A stretch of DNA of 64,000 nucleotides from Mycobacterium deserti (GCF_025345615.1 NZ_JAODWD010000002.1:682001-746000), one strand, 5' to 3'; positions 37,243 through 47,892 are shown, counted from the first letter of the stretch. Notes: a model not told the origin generated them from the letters alone. A program made the numbers and translations.

Positions 37243-37871
37243 TTACTGAGATTCTGCGTCCTCGGCGGCCTGCACGTCGTTGTTATCGGCTGCGGGGGCG
37301 TCGGGCACGGTGTCGACCACGCCGACCATGGCGTGGCGCACCACCTGCTCGCCGACCTTGTATCCGCGCCGCATCACCGTTCCGACGATGGGATGGGTGC
37401 CCTCGCCCTCGTGCTGAACGGCTTCGTGCAGCGCCGGGTCGAAGTCGTCGCCCTCCTCGCCGAACGGCGAAAGCCCCAGTCCCTCAAGCGCGGTCGCCAG
37501 CTTGTCGGCCACCGACTTGAGCGGACCGGTCTCCAGGTCACCGTGACTGCGTGCCCGGTCCAGATCGTCGAGCACGGGCAACAGCTGGGTGACCACGGCG
37601 GCCTTGGCGCGCTCGCCGACGAGCTGCTGGTCGCGCAGCGCCCGCTTGCGGTAGTTGTCGTACTCCGCCTTGACGCGTTGAAGTGTGGTCTTGAGCTCGG
37701 CGACTTCGTCGGACTCCGCATCGGCCCGATTCGCGGCTGTGCCCGCGGGCGGGGCTTCCGGCCCCGGCCCACTGGGGGCCGGGGCGGTCGCCTGCTCACG
37801 CAATTCGCCGGTTTCGGGATCGATACGCCGTTTGTCGGTGACGGTCACCGGCTCGTGCGGATCGCTTTGGC

Positions 37872-37875
<4 letters not shown>
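37243..37875 (-). CDS. grpE: GrpE nucleotide exchange factor
   Basis: 210 residues. A disordered acidic/Pro-rich start (1-60), then the long coiled coil ([19 protein letters not shown]) and the compact C-terminal head with H-E-A-V-Q-H and [12 protein letters not shown]. It promotes ADP release from DnaK. GTG 37875 overlaps the dnaK stop by 4 bp (GTGA). The alternative plus-strand frames here are shadows. Confidence 0.97.
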
Positions 37876-39734
<1,859 letters not shown>

Positions 39735-39765
39735 GGTTTTCCTCCTGCAATAGTCCTTCTGGGGG

Positions 39766-39841
39766 CCTGAGTGCACCGCACTCAAGACTGCTCTGACAGA
39801 GCTTACCCTGTCAACTCAGACTTGAGTCGAATGCACTCAAC
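39766..39841 (-). promoter_or_regulatory. dnaK operon control region with two HAIR sites
   Basis: Two HspR-type inverted repeats: CCTGAGT-N7-ACTCAAG (39766-39786, next to the start) and CTTGAGT-N7-ACTCAAC (39821-39841, upstream, nearly perfect). A minus-strand TTGACA (39814-39809) between them may be the -35 of the promoter. HspR bound at both sites would bracket it. Confidence 0.85.
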
Positions 39842-39963
39842 TGTCGATGGGGTCAACGGGGAGTCGGTGCGGTTTGTTCCCGACCCGCCGCCGACTTCTG
39901 CACCAGGGCTGTTGCTACGGCGAAAGCACGACCCTGGTGCGGAAATCGGCGCACCATCGAGTC

Positions 39964-40686
39964 ATGGACACCACCGTCGACGAGATCGGGACGGACGTCT
40001 ACCGCCTGTCCACCTACATCCCAGACATCACCGAGCACGGCTTCACGTTCAACCAGTTCCTGCTCACCGGGGACGATCCGTTCCTGTTCCACTGTGGCCA
40101 TCGACAGCTGTTCCCGTTCGTGTCGGAGGCCATCAACCAGGTCATCCCGCTGGAGAAGCTGCGCTGGATTTCATTCGGCCACCTGGAGGCGGACGAGTGC
40201 GGCGCGGTGAACCTGTTGCTCGACGCGGCTCCCAACGCCGAGGTCATCCACAGTGGCCTGGCTTGCATGCTCTCGCTGAACGACCTCTGCGACCGGCCGC
40301 CGGTCGTGGCCAACGAGGACGGTGTGCACGACGTCGGCGGGCACCGGCTTCGCTTCATCGCGACCCCCCATGTGCCGCACAACTGGGAGGCGGGTCTGTG
40401 GTTCGACGAGACCACCTCGACGCTGCTCGCCGGCGACCTCTTCACCCACGTCGGTTCCTGCCCGGCGATCACCGAGGCCGACATCGTCGAGCCCGCGCTC
40501 GCGGCCGAGGAGTTCTTCCACGCCACCGGACTCACCATCAACCTGCAGCCGACTCTGCGGCGGCTCGCCGAACTGAATCCGACGACGCTGGCACTCATGC
40601 ACGGGGCGACCTACGCGGGCGACGGCGCCGGACAGCTGCGCGCCCTGGCCGACGGCTACGCCGCGATGGCAGAATCGCCGCGATGA
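39964..40686 (+). CDS. Metallo-beta-lactamase-fold diiron protein
   Basis: 240 residues. The motif G-H-L-E-A-D-E-C-G matches the H-x-E-x-D iron-ligand motif of flavodiiron-type (ODP) beta-lactamase domains, with P-H-V-P-H-N-W, A-G-D-L-F-T and M-H-G-A-T as the further ligand positions. The flavodoxin domain of flavodiiron proteins is absent. It could be an oxygen-, NO- or sulfide-handling protein, or a generic hydrolase; the ligand set favours iron. ATG 39964. It overlaps the next gene by 4 bp (ATGA). Confidence 0.8.
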   Translation: MDTTVDEIGTDVYRLSTYIPDITEHGFTFNQFLLTGDDPFLFHCGHRQLFPFVSEAINQVIPLEKLRWISFGHLEADECGAVNLLLDAAPNAEVIHSGLACMLSLNDLCDRPPVVANEDGVHDVGGHRLRFIATPHVPHNWEAGLWFDETTSTLLAGDLFTHVGSCPAITEADIVEPALAAEEFFHATGLTINLQPTLRRLAELNPTTLALMHGATYAGDGAGQLRALADGYAAMAESPR

Positions 40687-41306
40687 CCGCCGCACAACGG
40701 GAACGCGCCGCACTCGTCGAGACCATGCACTCGGTGGGCCCGGACGCGCCGACGTTGTGTGGTGACTGGACCACCCGTGACCTCGCCGCCCATCTCGTGG
40801 TGCGCGAACGCAGGCTCGACGCCGCACCCGGCATCATGGTGCCGTTTCTGGCCGGTTACACCGACAAGGTGCAGCAGCAGGTCGCGCAGTCCAGCGGGTG
40901 GGATCAACTGCTGGACAAGGTCGCCCAAGGCCCGCCGCTGTTGTCCCCGTTCAAGATCCTCGACCCGCTGGTCAACATGAACGAGATGTACATCCACCAC
41001 GAGGATGTCCGTCGATCTCAACCGGATTGGGAACCGCGGCCTCTCGATGATGCGACCGTCAAGGCGCTGCGCCGCGGATTGGCGCTGATGGCCCGGCTGA
41101 CACTCGCCAAGGCTCCGGCGAAAGTGTCGCTGCGCACGCCGCAGGGCCAGGAGTTGGTCAGCATCGGCAAAGGACCGACGCTGACCGTCACCGGCGAACC
41201 ACAGGAGCACCTGCTCTTCGTTTCGGGTCGCGACGCGGTGCGGCTCACGTTCGACGGCGACACTGACCTCGTCAACTCCGTGAAAGCCGCCCGCCGCGGG
41301 CTGTAG
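40683..41306 (+). CDS. TIGR03085/DinB-like metal-binding protein
   Basis: 207 residues. Helical N-terminal domain as in mycothiol-dependent maleylpyruvate isomerase relatives: C-G-D-W-T-T-R-D-L-A-A-H-L-V-V-R-E and Y-I-H-H-E-D-V-R-R (His/Glu metal ligands). It has the TIGR03085 pattern common in mycobacteria. Role unknown; mycothiol-linked chemistry is possible. ATG 40683 overlaps the MBL gene stop, so they are co-translated and may work on the same substrate. Confidence 0.8.
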   Translation: MTAAQRERAALVETMHSVGPDAPTLCGDWTTRDLAAHLVVRERRLDAAPGIMVPFLAGYTDKVQQQVAQSSGWDQLLDKVAQGPPLLSPFKILDPLVNMNEMYIHHEDVRRSQPDWEPRPLDDATVKALRRGLALMARLTLAKAPAKVSLRTPQGQELVSIGKGPTLTVTGEPQEHLLFVSGRDAVRLTFDGDTDLVNSVKAARRGL

Positions 41307-41336
41307 CCGACGGCGCCGGGCTCTACGCTGGCGAGC

Positions 41337-42281
41337 GTGACTTCACCGCTCGATTTCCGGGTCTTCGTCGAACCGCAGCAGGGTGCCACCTACGCCGACC
41401 AACTGGCCGTCGCGCGCGCCGCCGAGGCCCTCGGCTACTCGGCGTTCTTCCGATCCGACCACTACCTCGCGATGAGTGGCGACGGAATGCCCGGCCCCAC
41501 CGATTCCTGGGTGACGCTGGCCGGCATCGCCCGCGAGACGTCGACGATCCGGCTCGGCACCATGGTCACCTCGGCTACGTTCCGCTTTCCCGGCCCGCTG
41601 GCGATCTCCGTCGCGCAGGTCGACGAAATGAGCGGAGGCCGGGTGGAATTGGGCCTCGGAGCGGGATGGTTCGAGGCCGAACATCTGGCCTACGCGATTC
41701 CCTTTCCCTCGCTGCGGGACCGGTTCGACCGACTGACCGAACAGCTGCAGATCATCACCGGCCTGTGGACGACGCCGGTCGGGGAGACCTTCGACCACAA
41801 CGGTGCGCACTACACCGTGGCGGAGTCGCCTGCACTGCCGAAACCGGCGCAGTCCCCGCATCCGCCGATCATCATCGGCGGCCAGGGCGCCAAGCGCACA
41901 CCCGCGCTCGCCGCGGAGTTCGCCGCCGAATTCAACGTGCCGTTCGTGCCGCTGGATGTGGCCAAGACCCAACTCGAGCGGGTGGCGGCCGCGGTGTCAC
42001 GCACCGGCCGGCCCGCCGACTCCATGACGTACTCCGCGGCGTTCGTGCTCTGCGCCGGTCGAGACGACGCCGACATCGCCCGGCGTGCCGCTGCCATCGG
42101 CCGCGACGTCGACGAGTTGCGCAGCAACTCTCCCCTGGTCGGCACCCCCGCCGAGATCGCCGACAAGCTGGGCGCCTACACCGACGCCGGTGTGCAACGG
42201 GTCTACCTGCAGGTCCTAGACATGTCCGACCTCGACCACATCGAGTTCTTCGCCAGCCATGTGATCCCCGCGCTGCGCTGA
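41337..42281 (+). CDS. LLM-class F420-dependent oxidoreductase
   Basis: 314 residues, TIM barrel of the luciferase-like family: F-F-R-S-D-H-Y-L near residue 37, T-S-A-T-F-R-F-P-G-P-L-A-I, G-R-V-E-L-G-L-G-A-G-W-F and P-I-I-I-G-G-Q-G. The F-R-S-D-H stretch and lack of an FMN-reductase partner favour F420, as for most mycobacterial members. Substrate unknown. GTG 41337, 30 bp after the previous stop, so perhaps part of the 39964-42281 gene run. Confidence 0.85.
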   Translation: MTSPLDFRVFVEPQQGATYADQLAVARAAEALGYSAFFRSDHYLAMSGDGMPGPTDSWVTLAGIARETSTIRLGTMVTSATFRFPGPLAISVAQVDEMSGGRVELGLGAGWFEAEHLAYAIPFPSLRDRFDRLTEQLQIITGLWTTPVGETFDHNGAHYTVAESPALPKPAQSPHPPIIIGGQGAKRTPALAAEFAAEFNVPFVPLDVAKTQLERVAAAVSRTGRPADSMTYSAAFVLCAGRDDADIARRAAAIGRDVDELRSNSPLVGTPAEIADKLGAYTDAGVQRVYLQVLDMSDLDHIEFFASHVIPALR

Positions 42282-42307
42282 CCCGGCGTCGGCGCAGGAC
42301 TCGGGTC

Positions 42308-42322
42308 TACTATCGGTGGCCG
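42308..42322 (+). promoter_or_regulatory. Leaderless promoter of the Thr-rich membrane gene at 42322
   Basis: TACTAT (42308-42313), a perfect TANNNT -10, with 8 bases to GTG 42322. The same box and the same distance recur before the next gene (42783-42797). This supports a leaderless start at 42322 rather than at GTG 42316. Confidence 0.6.
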
Positions 42323-42777
42323 TGACCGGCCGGGGAAACGCCGACGACGACGAGCAGCGTGATTCGTCGGAGGTGCCCTGGCACAACCGCCCGCCTGAAC
42401 TCATCGGGGCGAGCCTGCTCGCTGTGCTCGTCATCGTCCTCGTGGTGTTCGCCGTGTCGTTCATGACGCGTCAGTTCAGCGAACCCGAAGAGGCGCCGCT
42501 GAACTTCGTGGATCCCACGTACTCGGTCAGCGAGACGGGGTCGGCCACCACGACCACCACGCAGACCATCACCAGCACGAGCCCACCGTTGACCACCGAA
42601 ATCAACACCCCAGACCTGCCTTCGACCACGACGTCGAGCAGCGAAACCTCCGAGTCGGACACCGCAGAGGAAACGACCGCCGAGGAGACCACCTCTGAGG
42701 AAGAGGAGACGACGGAGCGGACGACGCGCCGTGGACCGCGCACGAATGTGACGCGCACGCTCTATCCGCCGCCCTGA
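42322..42777 (+). CDS. Single-pass membrane protein with Thr/Ser/Glu-rich tail (1)
   Basis: 151 residues: short acidic cytoplasmic start, then V-P-W-H-N-R-P-P, one membrane helix (about 27-50), and an outside tail of about 100 residues rich in Thr, Ser and Glu ending T-R-T-L-Y-P-P-P. Such tails are candidates for O-mannosylation and wall spanning. The pre-helix motif is shared with the next gene and with the Hsp70-like protein at 48725. No known family. It belongs by structure and position to the ini-locus membrane protein set. Confidence 0.75.
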   Translation: MTGRGNADDDEQRDSSEVPWHNRPPELIGASLLAVLVIVLVVFAVSFMTRQFSEPEEAPLNFVDPTYSVSETGSATTTTTQTITSTSPPLTTEINTPDLPSTTTSSSETSESDTAEETTAEETTSEEEETTERTTRRGPRTNVTRTLYPPP

Positions 42778-42782
42778 CCGCC

Positions 42783-42797
42783 TACTATCGGTCCCCG
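42783..42797 (+). promoter_or_regulatory. Leaderless promoter of the Thr-rich membrane gene at 42797
   Basis: TACTAT (42783-42788) with 8 bases to GTG 42797, the same as in front of the preceding gene; both boxes sit in the word CTACTATCGGT. Confidence 0.6.
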
Positions 42798-43246
42798 TGG
42801 CGCGCTACGGACCTCCCGACGACCAGTACCCGAACGACGAGCCGACCGCGTACCTCGGGCCGCCCGTCGAAGAGCCCGAGGTGCCCTGGTACCGCAAGCC
42901 GGCTGCACTCGTCGCTTTGGGTGCGCTGGGCGCGGTCCTCATCGCGCTGATCGTTTACGGCTTGGCCAAGGCCATCACCGGTGACGACGCCCCGACCGAG
43001 CGCACCAGCCTCACTCCGCTCACCACGACGTCGCGGTCGGTGGCTCCGACAACGCAGGCACCGCAGACCATCACCGAGACCATCACCCCGACGACCACCG
43101 AACCCCCGATCACGACCACGACCGAACCGCCGACCACAACCACCACGCCGCCAACCACGACCACCACCGAGGTGACCACCAGCGTCAGCACGAGTACGAG
43201 TACGAGCACGGTCACCGAAACGGTGACGGCGCCGCCCGGCGGCTGA
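42797..43246 (+). CDS. Single-pass membrane protein with Thr/Pro-rich tail (2)
   Basis: 149 residues. A cytoplasmic start of about 35 residues (acidic, P-P-D-D-Q-Y), then E-V-P-W-Y-R-K-P, a membrane helix (about 38-60) and a tail of about 85 residues made mostly of Thr, Pro, Ser and Val (T-T-T-E-P-P repeats), so a likely O-mannosylated stalk. A paralog of the preceding gene in layout rather than in tail sequence. It stops just before the convergent iniC, within a 26-bp tandem repeat. Confidence 0.75.
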   Translation: MARYGPPDDQYPNDEPTAYLGPPVEEPEVPWYRKPAALVALGALGAVLIALIVYGLAKAITGDDAPTERTSLTPLTTTSRSVAPTTQAPQTITETITPTTTEPPITTTTEPPTTTTTPPTTTTTEVTTSVSTSTSTSTVTETVTAPPGG

Positions 43247-43300
43247 GCCGCCAATCCGATACAAGCGGCTGAGCCGCCGATCCGATACGAGCGGCTGAGG
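43239..43300. repeat. 26-bp tandem repeat between convergent genes
   Basis: Two full units (43239-43264, 43265-43290; two differences) and a partial third. Each unit starts GCGGCTGAGCCGCC, which folds into a hairpin and contains the stop codon of the preceding gene. It may act as a terminator for the converging genes. Confidence 0.6.
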
Positions 43301-43301
43301 T

Positions 43302-44786
43302 TCAGCGGCCCTGCGCCGCGTACTGCGCGACCAACGCCTCGGCGCTGCGCACCGCGGCTCGGCAGGCGCGCGTGGTGAACGGGTCGTTGAGCGGGTGATC
43401 GGCGCGTCGGCGCCAGCGCTGCGCGGCCGCGAACGCCGCCCGCGGACCGTCATAGGGTGCATCGGGTTGCAGCCCGAGCCTGCTGGCCGCGTCGGTTCCT
43501 GACCCGCCGATGATCCGGCGCAGCGACACCATCTCGTCCTCGTTGAGAGTGGTTTCCCGCGAACGCAATTGAGACAACAACCGCAGTTCCTCAAACGCGT
43601 GCGTGTCGGCCAGCAGCGGATCGATGTCGGCGATGATGTAGCGGCTGGCATAGATCGGGTTGCTCTGCACGAAGCGTCGCAACGACAGCAGGGCGGTGTG
43701 CGCCTTCAGTAGATCCGACCGCTGCGCGAACTGCTGGTCGATCACGTCGCGCAGCGCCACCAAGCCGCTGCGCTCGAGCAGCTCGTCGGCCAACGCCACC
43801 GAATCGCTGACGCCGGCACGCAATACGGCGATCGAGATCCGGATTCCGAACATGCCGAACCGATCAAGCAGCGCGGCCCGCGTCGCCGCATTCACCGGGA
43901 GCGAATCGTCTTCGCGGACAAAGCGGTCCACCGACAGCATCGCCTTGGTCAGTTCCGCGGCGTCCACCCCGGCGAGCTTCTCCAATGCGACGAACTCGCT
44001 CTGCCGCAGCGTCCGCGCGGTCAGCGCCAGCAGTCCGGACACGGGAACCACCGCCTGACAGATGCCGGTCTTGTCCATCTCGCTGGTGAACCGCTTCGCG
44101 ACGTCTCTGGCCGAGAGCATCGCGTCGATGCGCCCGGCGCCGATCTCGTCGGCCCGTGAGGCGACCCCGATCACTCCGAGCGCGCCGGTCGACCCGCCGA
44201 CCAGCTCGCCGATCTGCTTGAGCAGTGCGATGTCGGCCGCGTTGAGCGTCCGCAGCAGGAACACCACCGCGTCGACGCGCGGCACCCCGTCGTCAGGCAC
44301 CAGCAGCCGCAGCGTGCGCTGGGAGACGTCGCGCGACAACGACGAGGTGCCGGGGGTGTCGATGATGGTCGCGTCGATCAGCTCGGCGGCAGGCCACTCC
44401 ACGTCGAGATCGACGACGTCCTCCGGGTCGAGGCTGGCGAAGTCGAACGTCAGCCCGCCGTTGCGGCCGATCGGCACGTTGGAACGCCGGCCGCCGCGGT
44501 GATTGGCAGTCACCTTCGGAATGGGGCCGTGCCGGAACCACGTGACGATGCGGGTGGCCTCGGTCGCGTCGGTGGGCGCGATATCCTCCCCCACAAGCGC
44601 ATTCACCAGGGTGGACTTACCGGCCTTGAGCGTTCCGGCCAACGCGATGCGCATCGGCTGGTTGAGCCGCCAGCCGATCCGGTCCAATTCGTTGTGCACA
44701 TCGGGGCGGTGGCGGTAGGCGGGATCGGACCGGTACGCCTGGACGGTTCCGCCCAGGATCGCGCGCACCTGATCACTTGTGCTCAT
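43302..44786 (-). CDS. iniC: IniC dynamin-like GTPase
   Basis: 494 residues. P-loop A-G-T-L-K-A-G-K-S-T-L (about 50-60), switch/G3 I-I-D-T-P-G-T-S, then a mostly helical body of the bacterial dynamin-like type without a membrane helix. In M. tuberculosis iniB-iniA-iniC is induced by isoniazid, ethambutol and other wall inhibitors, and IniA/IniC are needed for tolerance; IniA is a membrane-fission dynamin. Here it follows iniA by 43 bp. ATG 44786. Confidence 0.93.
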   Translation of the reverse strand: MSTSDQVRAILGGTVQAYRSDPAYRHRPDVHNELDRIGWRLNQPMRIALAGTLKAGKSTLVNALVGEDIAPTDATEATRIVTWFRHGPIPKVTANHRGGRRSNVPIGRNGGLTFDFASLDPEDVVDLDVEWPAAELIDATIIDTPGTSSLSRDVSQRTLRLLVPDDGVPRVDAVVFLLRTLNAADIALLKQIGELVGGSTGALGVIGVASRADEIGAGRIDAMLSARDVAKRFTSEMDKTGICQAVVPVSGLLALTARTLRQSEFVALEKLAGVDAAELTKAMLSVDRFVREDDSLPVNAATRAALLDRFGMFGIRISIAVLRAGVSDSVALADELLERSGLVALRDVIDQQFAQRSDLLKAHTALLSLRRFVQSNPIYASRYIIADIDPLLADTHAFEELRLLSQLRSRETTLNEDEMVSLRRIIGGSGTDAASRLGLQPDAPYDGPRAAFAAAQRWRRRADHPLNDPFTTRACRAAVRSAEALVAQYAAQGR

Positions 44787-44829
44787 CGGGCAATCAGCTT
44801 AGGCACCCCCGGTACGCAGCCCTCGCGTA

Positions 44830-46689
44830 CTACGTGCTTCTGGCTGGTGCACGAGGCGCTTCCGGCGCTGTCGAGGACAGCTTGGCCGCGTGGTCGGTGA
44901 CCTGCTTGAGGATGTTGAGCTGGCGCTCCAGCTCGCGGGTTCTGGTGGTGCGCTCGGCTTCCTCGAGCTTGGCCGCGGCCAAGGTGGCCTGCAACGACTC
45001 GTTGAGCGATCGCGTGGTCTGGTTCGCGATTCCGCGGTAGTGGTCGCGCAGCTGACGCTGAATACCCTTGAGCCGGTCGCGCGACTCCTTGCTGACCACG
45101 AACTGGATGTCGTCGACGAAGCGACGTGCATTCATCTTGGCCTCGTTGCGGATGCGCAGCATCTTGTTCTCCATCTCCTCCTTATAGGCCTTACGGCCGA
45201 TGAGGAAGCCGCCACCGAGGGAGAGCGGGTTGAGCATGCCTAGTCCGGCGAAGGAGGTGAGCATGCCGAACATCAGCACGCCGCCGAAGGAACCCCGCAG
45301 CCCGGACACCACGCGGTCACCCGCCCGGATCGGCTTGGCCTCCAGCCTGGCCAGCGACTTGAGTTCACCGAAGTCCGCGCCCATGTCGCTGGCGTCGATC
45401 TGCGGCATCCTGATCGCATCGAGACCCGCCTCGACGAAGGTGCGGGCCACCTCCTGCGCCAGCACTTCGGCGCGTTGGTAGGCCCAGACGAAGTTGTCAC
45501 CCACCGCAGTGGCCACCGCGTTCTCGAGCTCCGCGCCGATCTCGGCCCACTGGTGTGTCGGGTCGCAGGAGTCGATCACCTTCTCGGTGTGCTGCGTGAT
45601 GACCCGGAACCGGTTACGCAGATCGTGGTCGATGTCGGCAGTGAGATCGGCGATCCCGTCGTTGAGCACCTGCTGCCACAGCGAGGTCTGCTGCAACGCC
45701 TCCTGCGCTTCTTCCTTGCGCCGCTCGAGATCGTCTCTGAGCCGGTCCCTGGCTTCGGGATCGTTGAGTGCCGACAGTTCACTGCTCACCTTGAGAGTCA
45801 GATGTTCGGCGGCCGAGCGAATCTCGGCGACGATGAGGTCGCGGATGCGATCGTTCTGGCGCGACAGCACGTCCTCGCTGAGGAACTTTACGATCGCAGG
45901 GAAGTTCGACTCCTCGTTGAGTTCCTTGTCCTTGAGCTGAATCGCGTGGCTACGTAACAACGCCGACGCCGGAATCACCGGTATCGACAGGCCCGCGCGT
46001 TGAAGATGGCCCTTGTTGGCTTCGACGATCTGGCGCCAATGCGGGTAGAGGTCGGTCTTGGTGGCGACAATCGTTGCGACGGGGCAGATCTCGAAGGCCT
46101 GACGCATGAACGTCATCTCCGGCTCGGTGAACTCCTGGCTGGTGTCACTGCACATCAGCAGCGCGTCGGCGTCGGGCAGTAGGCCGAGCGTCGCCGACAG
46201 GTGTGGCTGGCCGTGGCCGCCGACGCCGGGTGTGTCGATGAAGGCCAACCCGCCCTTGAGCAGCGGGCTGGAGGCGGTGACCTCGACGCGCAGCACTTCG
46301 CGTCCGCCTGCCTGCGGAGCGCGGCGCAGGTCGGTCTTGAGATCGGCCATCTCTATGCCGATCTGTTCGGGCTCGGCGCCCTCGCCCCGCGCGACGATCA
46401 GCTTCGCGGTGGGGTTCTCGCCGTAGGACACGACGACCGCCAGCACCGTGCTCTCGTCATCACCGACCCGCGACACCGGAACGTTCAGCAGCGAGTTGAG
46501 CAATTGGCTCTTGCCTTGCTTCAGTTGGCCGGCGATCACCACCCGAATCTGCGGATCGGTGATGCGCACCTTGGCCCTGGCCAAGCGCTCGACCAGGTCG
46601 CCGCGATCGTTCGCGTTCGCGATCTTGGTCGTGTGGTCGATCAGCTCGACGATGACCTTGACCTTGCGCGGGTCGTTGGGTTGCGTCAT
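44830..46689 (-). CDS. iniA: IniA dynamin-like membrane GTPase
   Basis: 619 residues. P-loop A-G-Q-L-K-Q-G-K-S (about 53-61), G3 F-I-D-T-P-G-V-G-G-H-G, G4 V-A-T-K-T-D-L-Y; long helical neck with K/E-rich segments (about 270-430); a hydrophobic, Gly-rich membrane paddle G-V-L-M-F-G-M-L-T-S-F-A-G-L-G-M-L-N-P-L in segments near residue 480-510; a final coiled coil. The M. smegmatis IniA structure showed a dynamin that does GTP-dependent fission. It is separated from iniB by 107 bp holding a strong hairpin. ATG 46689. Confidence 0.95.
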   Translation of the reverse strand: MTQPNDPRKVKVIVELIDHTTKIANANDRGDLVERLARAKVRITDPQIRVVIAGQLKQGKSQLLNSLLNVPVSRVGDDESTVLAVVVSYGENPTAKLIVARGEGAEPEQIGIEMADLKTDLRRAPQAGGREVLRVEVTASSPLLKGGLAFIDTPGVGGHGQPHLSATLGLLPDADALLMCSDTSQEFTEPEMTFMRQAFEICPVATIVATKTDLYPHWRQIVEANKGHLQRAGLSIPVIPASALLRSHAIQLKDKELNEESNFPAIVKFLSEDVLSRQNDRIRDLIVAEIRSAAEHLTLKVSSELSALNDPEARDRLRDDLERRKEEAQEALQQTSLWQQVLNDGIADLTADIDHDLRNRFRVITQHTEKVIDSCDPTHQWAEIGAELENAVATAVGDNFVWAYQRAEVLAQEVARTFVEAGLDAIRMPQIDASDMGADFGELKSLARLEAKPIRAGDRVVSGLRGSFGGVLMFGMLTSFAGLGMLNPLSLGGGFLIGRKAYKEEMENKMLRIRNEAKMNARRFVDDIQFVVSKESRDRLKGIQRQLRDHYRGIANQTTRSLNESLQATLAAAKLEEAERTTRTRELERQLNILKQVTDHAAKLSSTAPEAPRAPARST

Positions 46690-46744
46690 GGGTGTCCTCG
46701 ATAGCCGGTCGCCAGGAACTCTGCACTAACCGTAGATGCGCGAA

Positions 46745-46772
46745 CTGGCGGGGATCATGCGATCCCCGCCAG
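46745..46772 (-). terminator. Hairpin between iniB and iniA
   Basis: Perfect 12-bp stem CTGGCGGGGATC / GATCCCCGCCAG with a 4-nt loop in the iniB-iniA gap. No T-run follows on the minus strand, so partial termination or mRNA stabilisation is likelier than full stop, as iniA has no obvious promoter of its own. Confidence 0.6.
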
Positions 46773-46796
46773 CTGCGCTATTCGGTTGTCGTCGGA

Positions 46797-47717
46797 TCAG
46801 AAGATGCCGACGTCGTTGCTGACGTTGACGTCGGTGTCGACCGTCTGGGAGTTGTCGACGGAGTTGTCCACCGAGTTGTCCTGGTTGGAGTTGTCCACCG
46901 AGGCGTCGACCGAGTTGTCGTCGTTGTCATTGATGACGATCCCGCCGCCGCTGCCGCCGGCGCCGCCAGCCGCGTCGCCGCCGTCGTTGCCGACGCCGAT
47001 CAGGCCACCGCCACCGTCGCCGCCTGCAGCGCCGCCACCGTTGCCGCCGCTCATGTCGACGTCGTTGATGACCGGGCCCTCGTTGTCCTGGACGATGTCG
47101 CCACCGGCCTGCTGGTTCTCGTTGTCGACCTCGTTGTCCTCGCCGATGACCACCGGGGAGCCGTCGCCGGTCTCCACGTCGCCGGTGTTGACGTTCTCGT
47201 TGTCGTCGCCGACCACGTTGCCGTCACCTTCGACGTTGGTGGTGTCGATGTCGCCGGCGTTGCCGGTGTTGACGACGCCGCCGTCGGACGCGGTGTTGGT
47301 GGTCTTGTCGCCGAGGGTGATGTCGCCGAATTCCAGATCGAAGTTGCCGACACCCTGCTGCTGGTCCTCACCCGCTCGGTTGACGACGTTGGTCTCCGGG
47401 CTCATGAAGCTGGTGTCGTTGTGGCTCAGCGTGTCGTTGTTCGACAGCGCTTCGGTCTGCGGCATGAAGGCCACGCCGTTGTGGTTGGCCACGGCACGCT
47501 GCATGCCCTCGATCGGGTCGCCGCCGCCGTAGACGGCGCTCGCCGGCGCCACCGCGGTGTAGGCGGTCTGCAGCTGTGCTGCGGTGACAGCCTGTCCGGT
47601 GGCGGCCTGCGCGGCCTGGACCGGGTTGTTCACGAATGCGCGAACGTCCTGCGGATCGGGGTTGGGGCCGAACAGATCGATGAGGTAGTCGATCACGGCG
47701 GTCACGGGGTTCGTCAT
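46797..47717 (-). CDS. iniB: IniB, Gly/Asn/Asp-rich protein
   Basis: 306 residues. The N-terminal domain of about 60 residues (V-I-D-Y-L-I-D-L-F-G-P-N-P-D-P-Q-D-V-R-A-F-V-N-N-P, then A-V-T-A-A-Q-L) is shared in pattern with the Rv0340-like protein upstream. The remainder is low complexity, with repeats of G-x-V-x-G-D-x-N-x-x-N-T type, two Gly-rich blocks and a D-N-S-V-D-N-S run, ending N-D-V-G-I-F. There is no signal peptide. Function unknown; a structural or surface protein has been assumed for IniB. First gene of iniBAC, ATG 47717 with AAAGGCAATCC before it. Confidence 0.85.
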   Translation of the reverse strand: MTNPVTAVIDYLIDLFGPNPDPQDVRAFVNNPVQAAQAATGQAVTAAQLQTAYTAVAPASAVYGGGDPIEGMQRAVANHNGVAFMPQTEALSNNDTLSHNDTSFMSPETNVVNRAGEDQQQGVGNFDLEFGDITLGDKTTNTASDGGVVNTGNAGDIDTTNVEGDGNVVGDDNENVNTGDVETGDGSPVVIGEDNEVDNENQQAGGDIVQDNEGPVINDVDMSGGNGGGAAGGDGGGGLIGVGNDGGDAAGGAGGSGGGIVINDNDDNSVDASVDNSNQDNSVDNSVDNSQTVDTDVNVSNDVGIF

Positions 47718-47780
47718 TGGATTGCCTTTCGTCAGTGTTGTGGGGAGCTTGTCGCCGGGCTGCCCGGCGAACTGATGACT

Positions 47781-47892
47781 ACGTTATGGACCCGCAGAGC
47801 CCCGGGAAACGGGGTCGCAACCCCTCCCTCCGCGAACTCGCCCCGGGCTGAGGGGGCTACCCCCATTAGGGGATTAGGGGGTGCGTAGGGGA
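47781..47892 (-). promoter_or_regulatory. iniB control region with three TTAGGGGA-type boxes
   Basis: Direct copies TTAGGGGA (47866-47873), TTAGGGGG (47874-47881), GTAGGGGA (47885-47892) lie about 80-100 bp upstream of a minus-strand TAACGT -10 (47786-47781). The core GGGGA is that of the E. coli MalT box (GGGGA[TG]GAGG). The regulator at 50495 is MalT-type, so these are candidate IniR sites. Confidence 0.6.
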
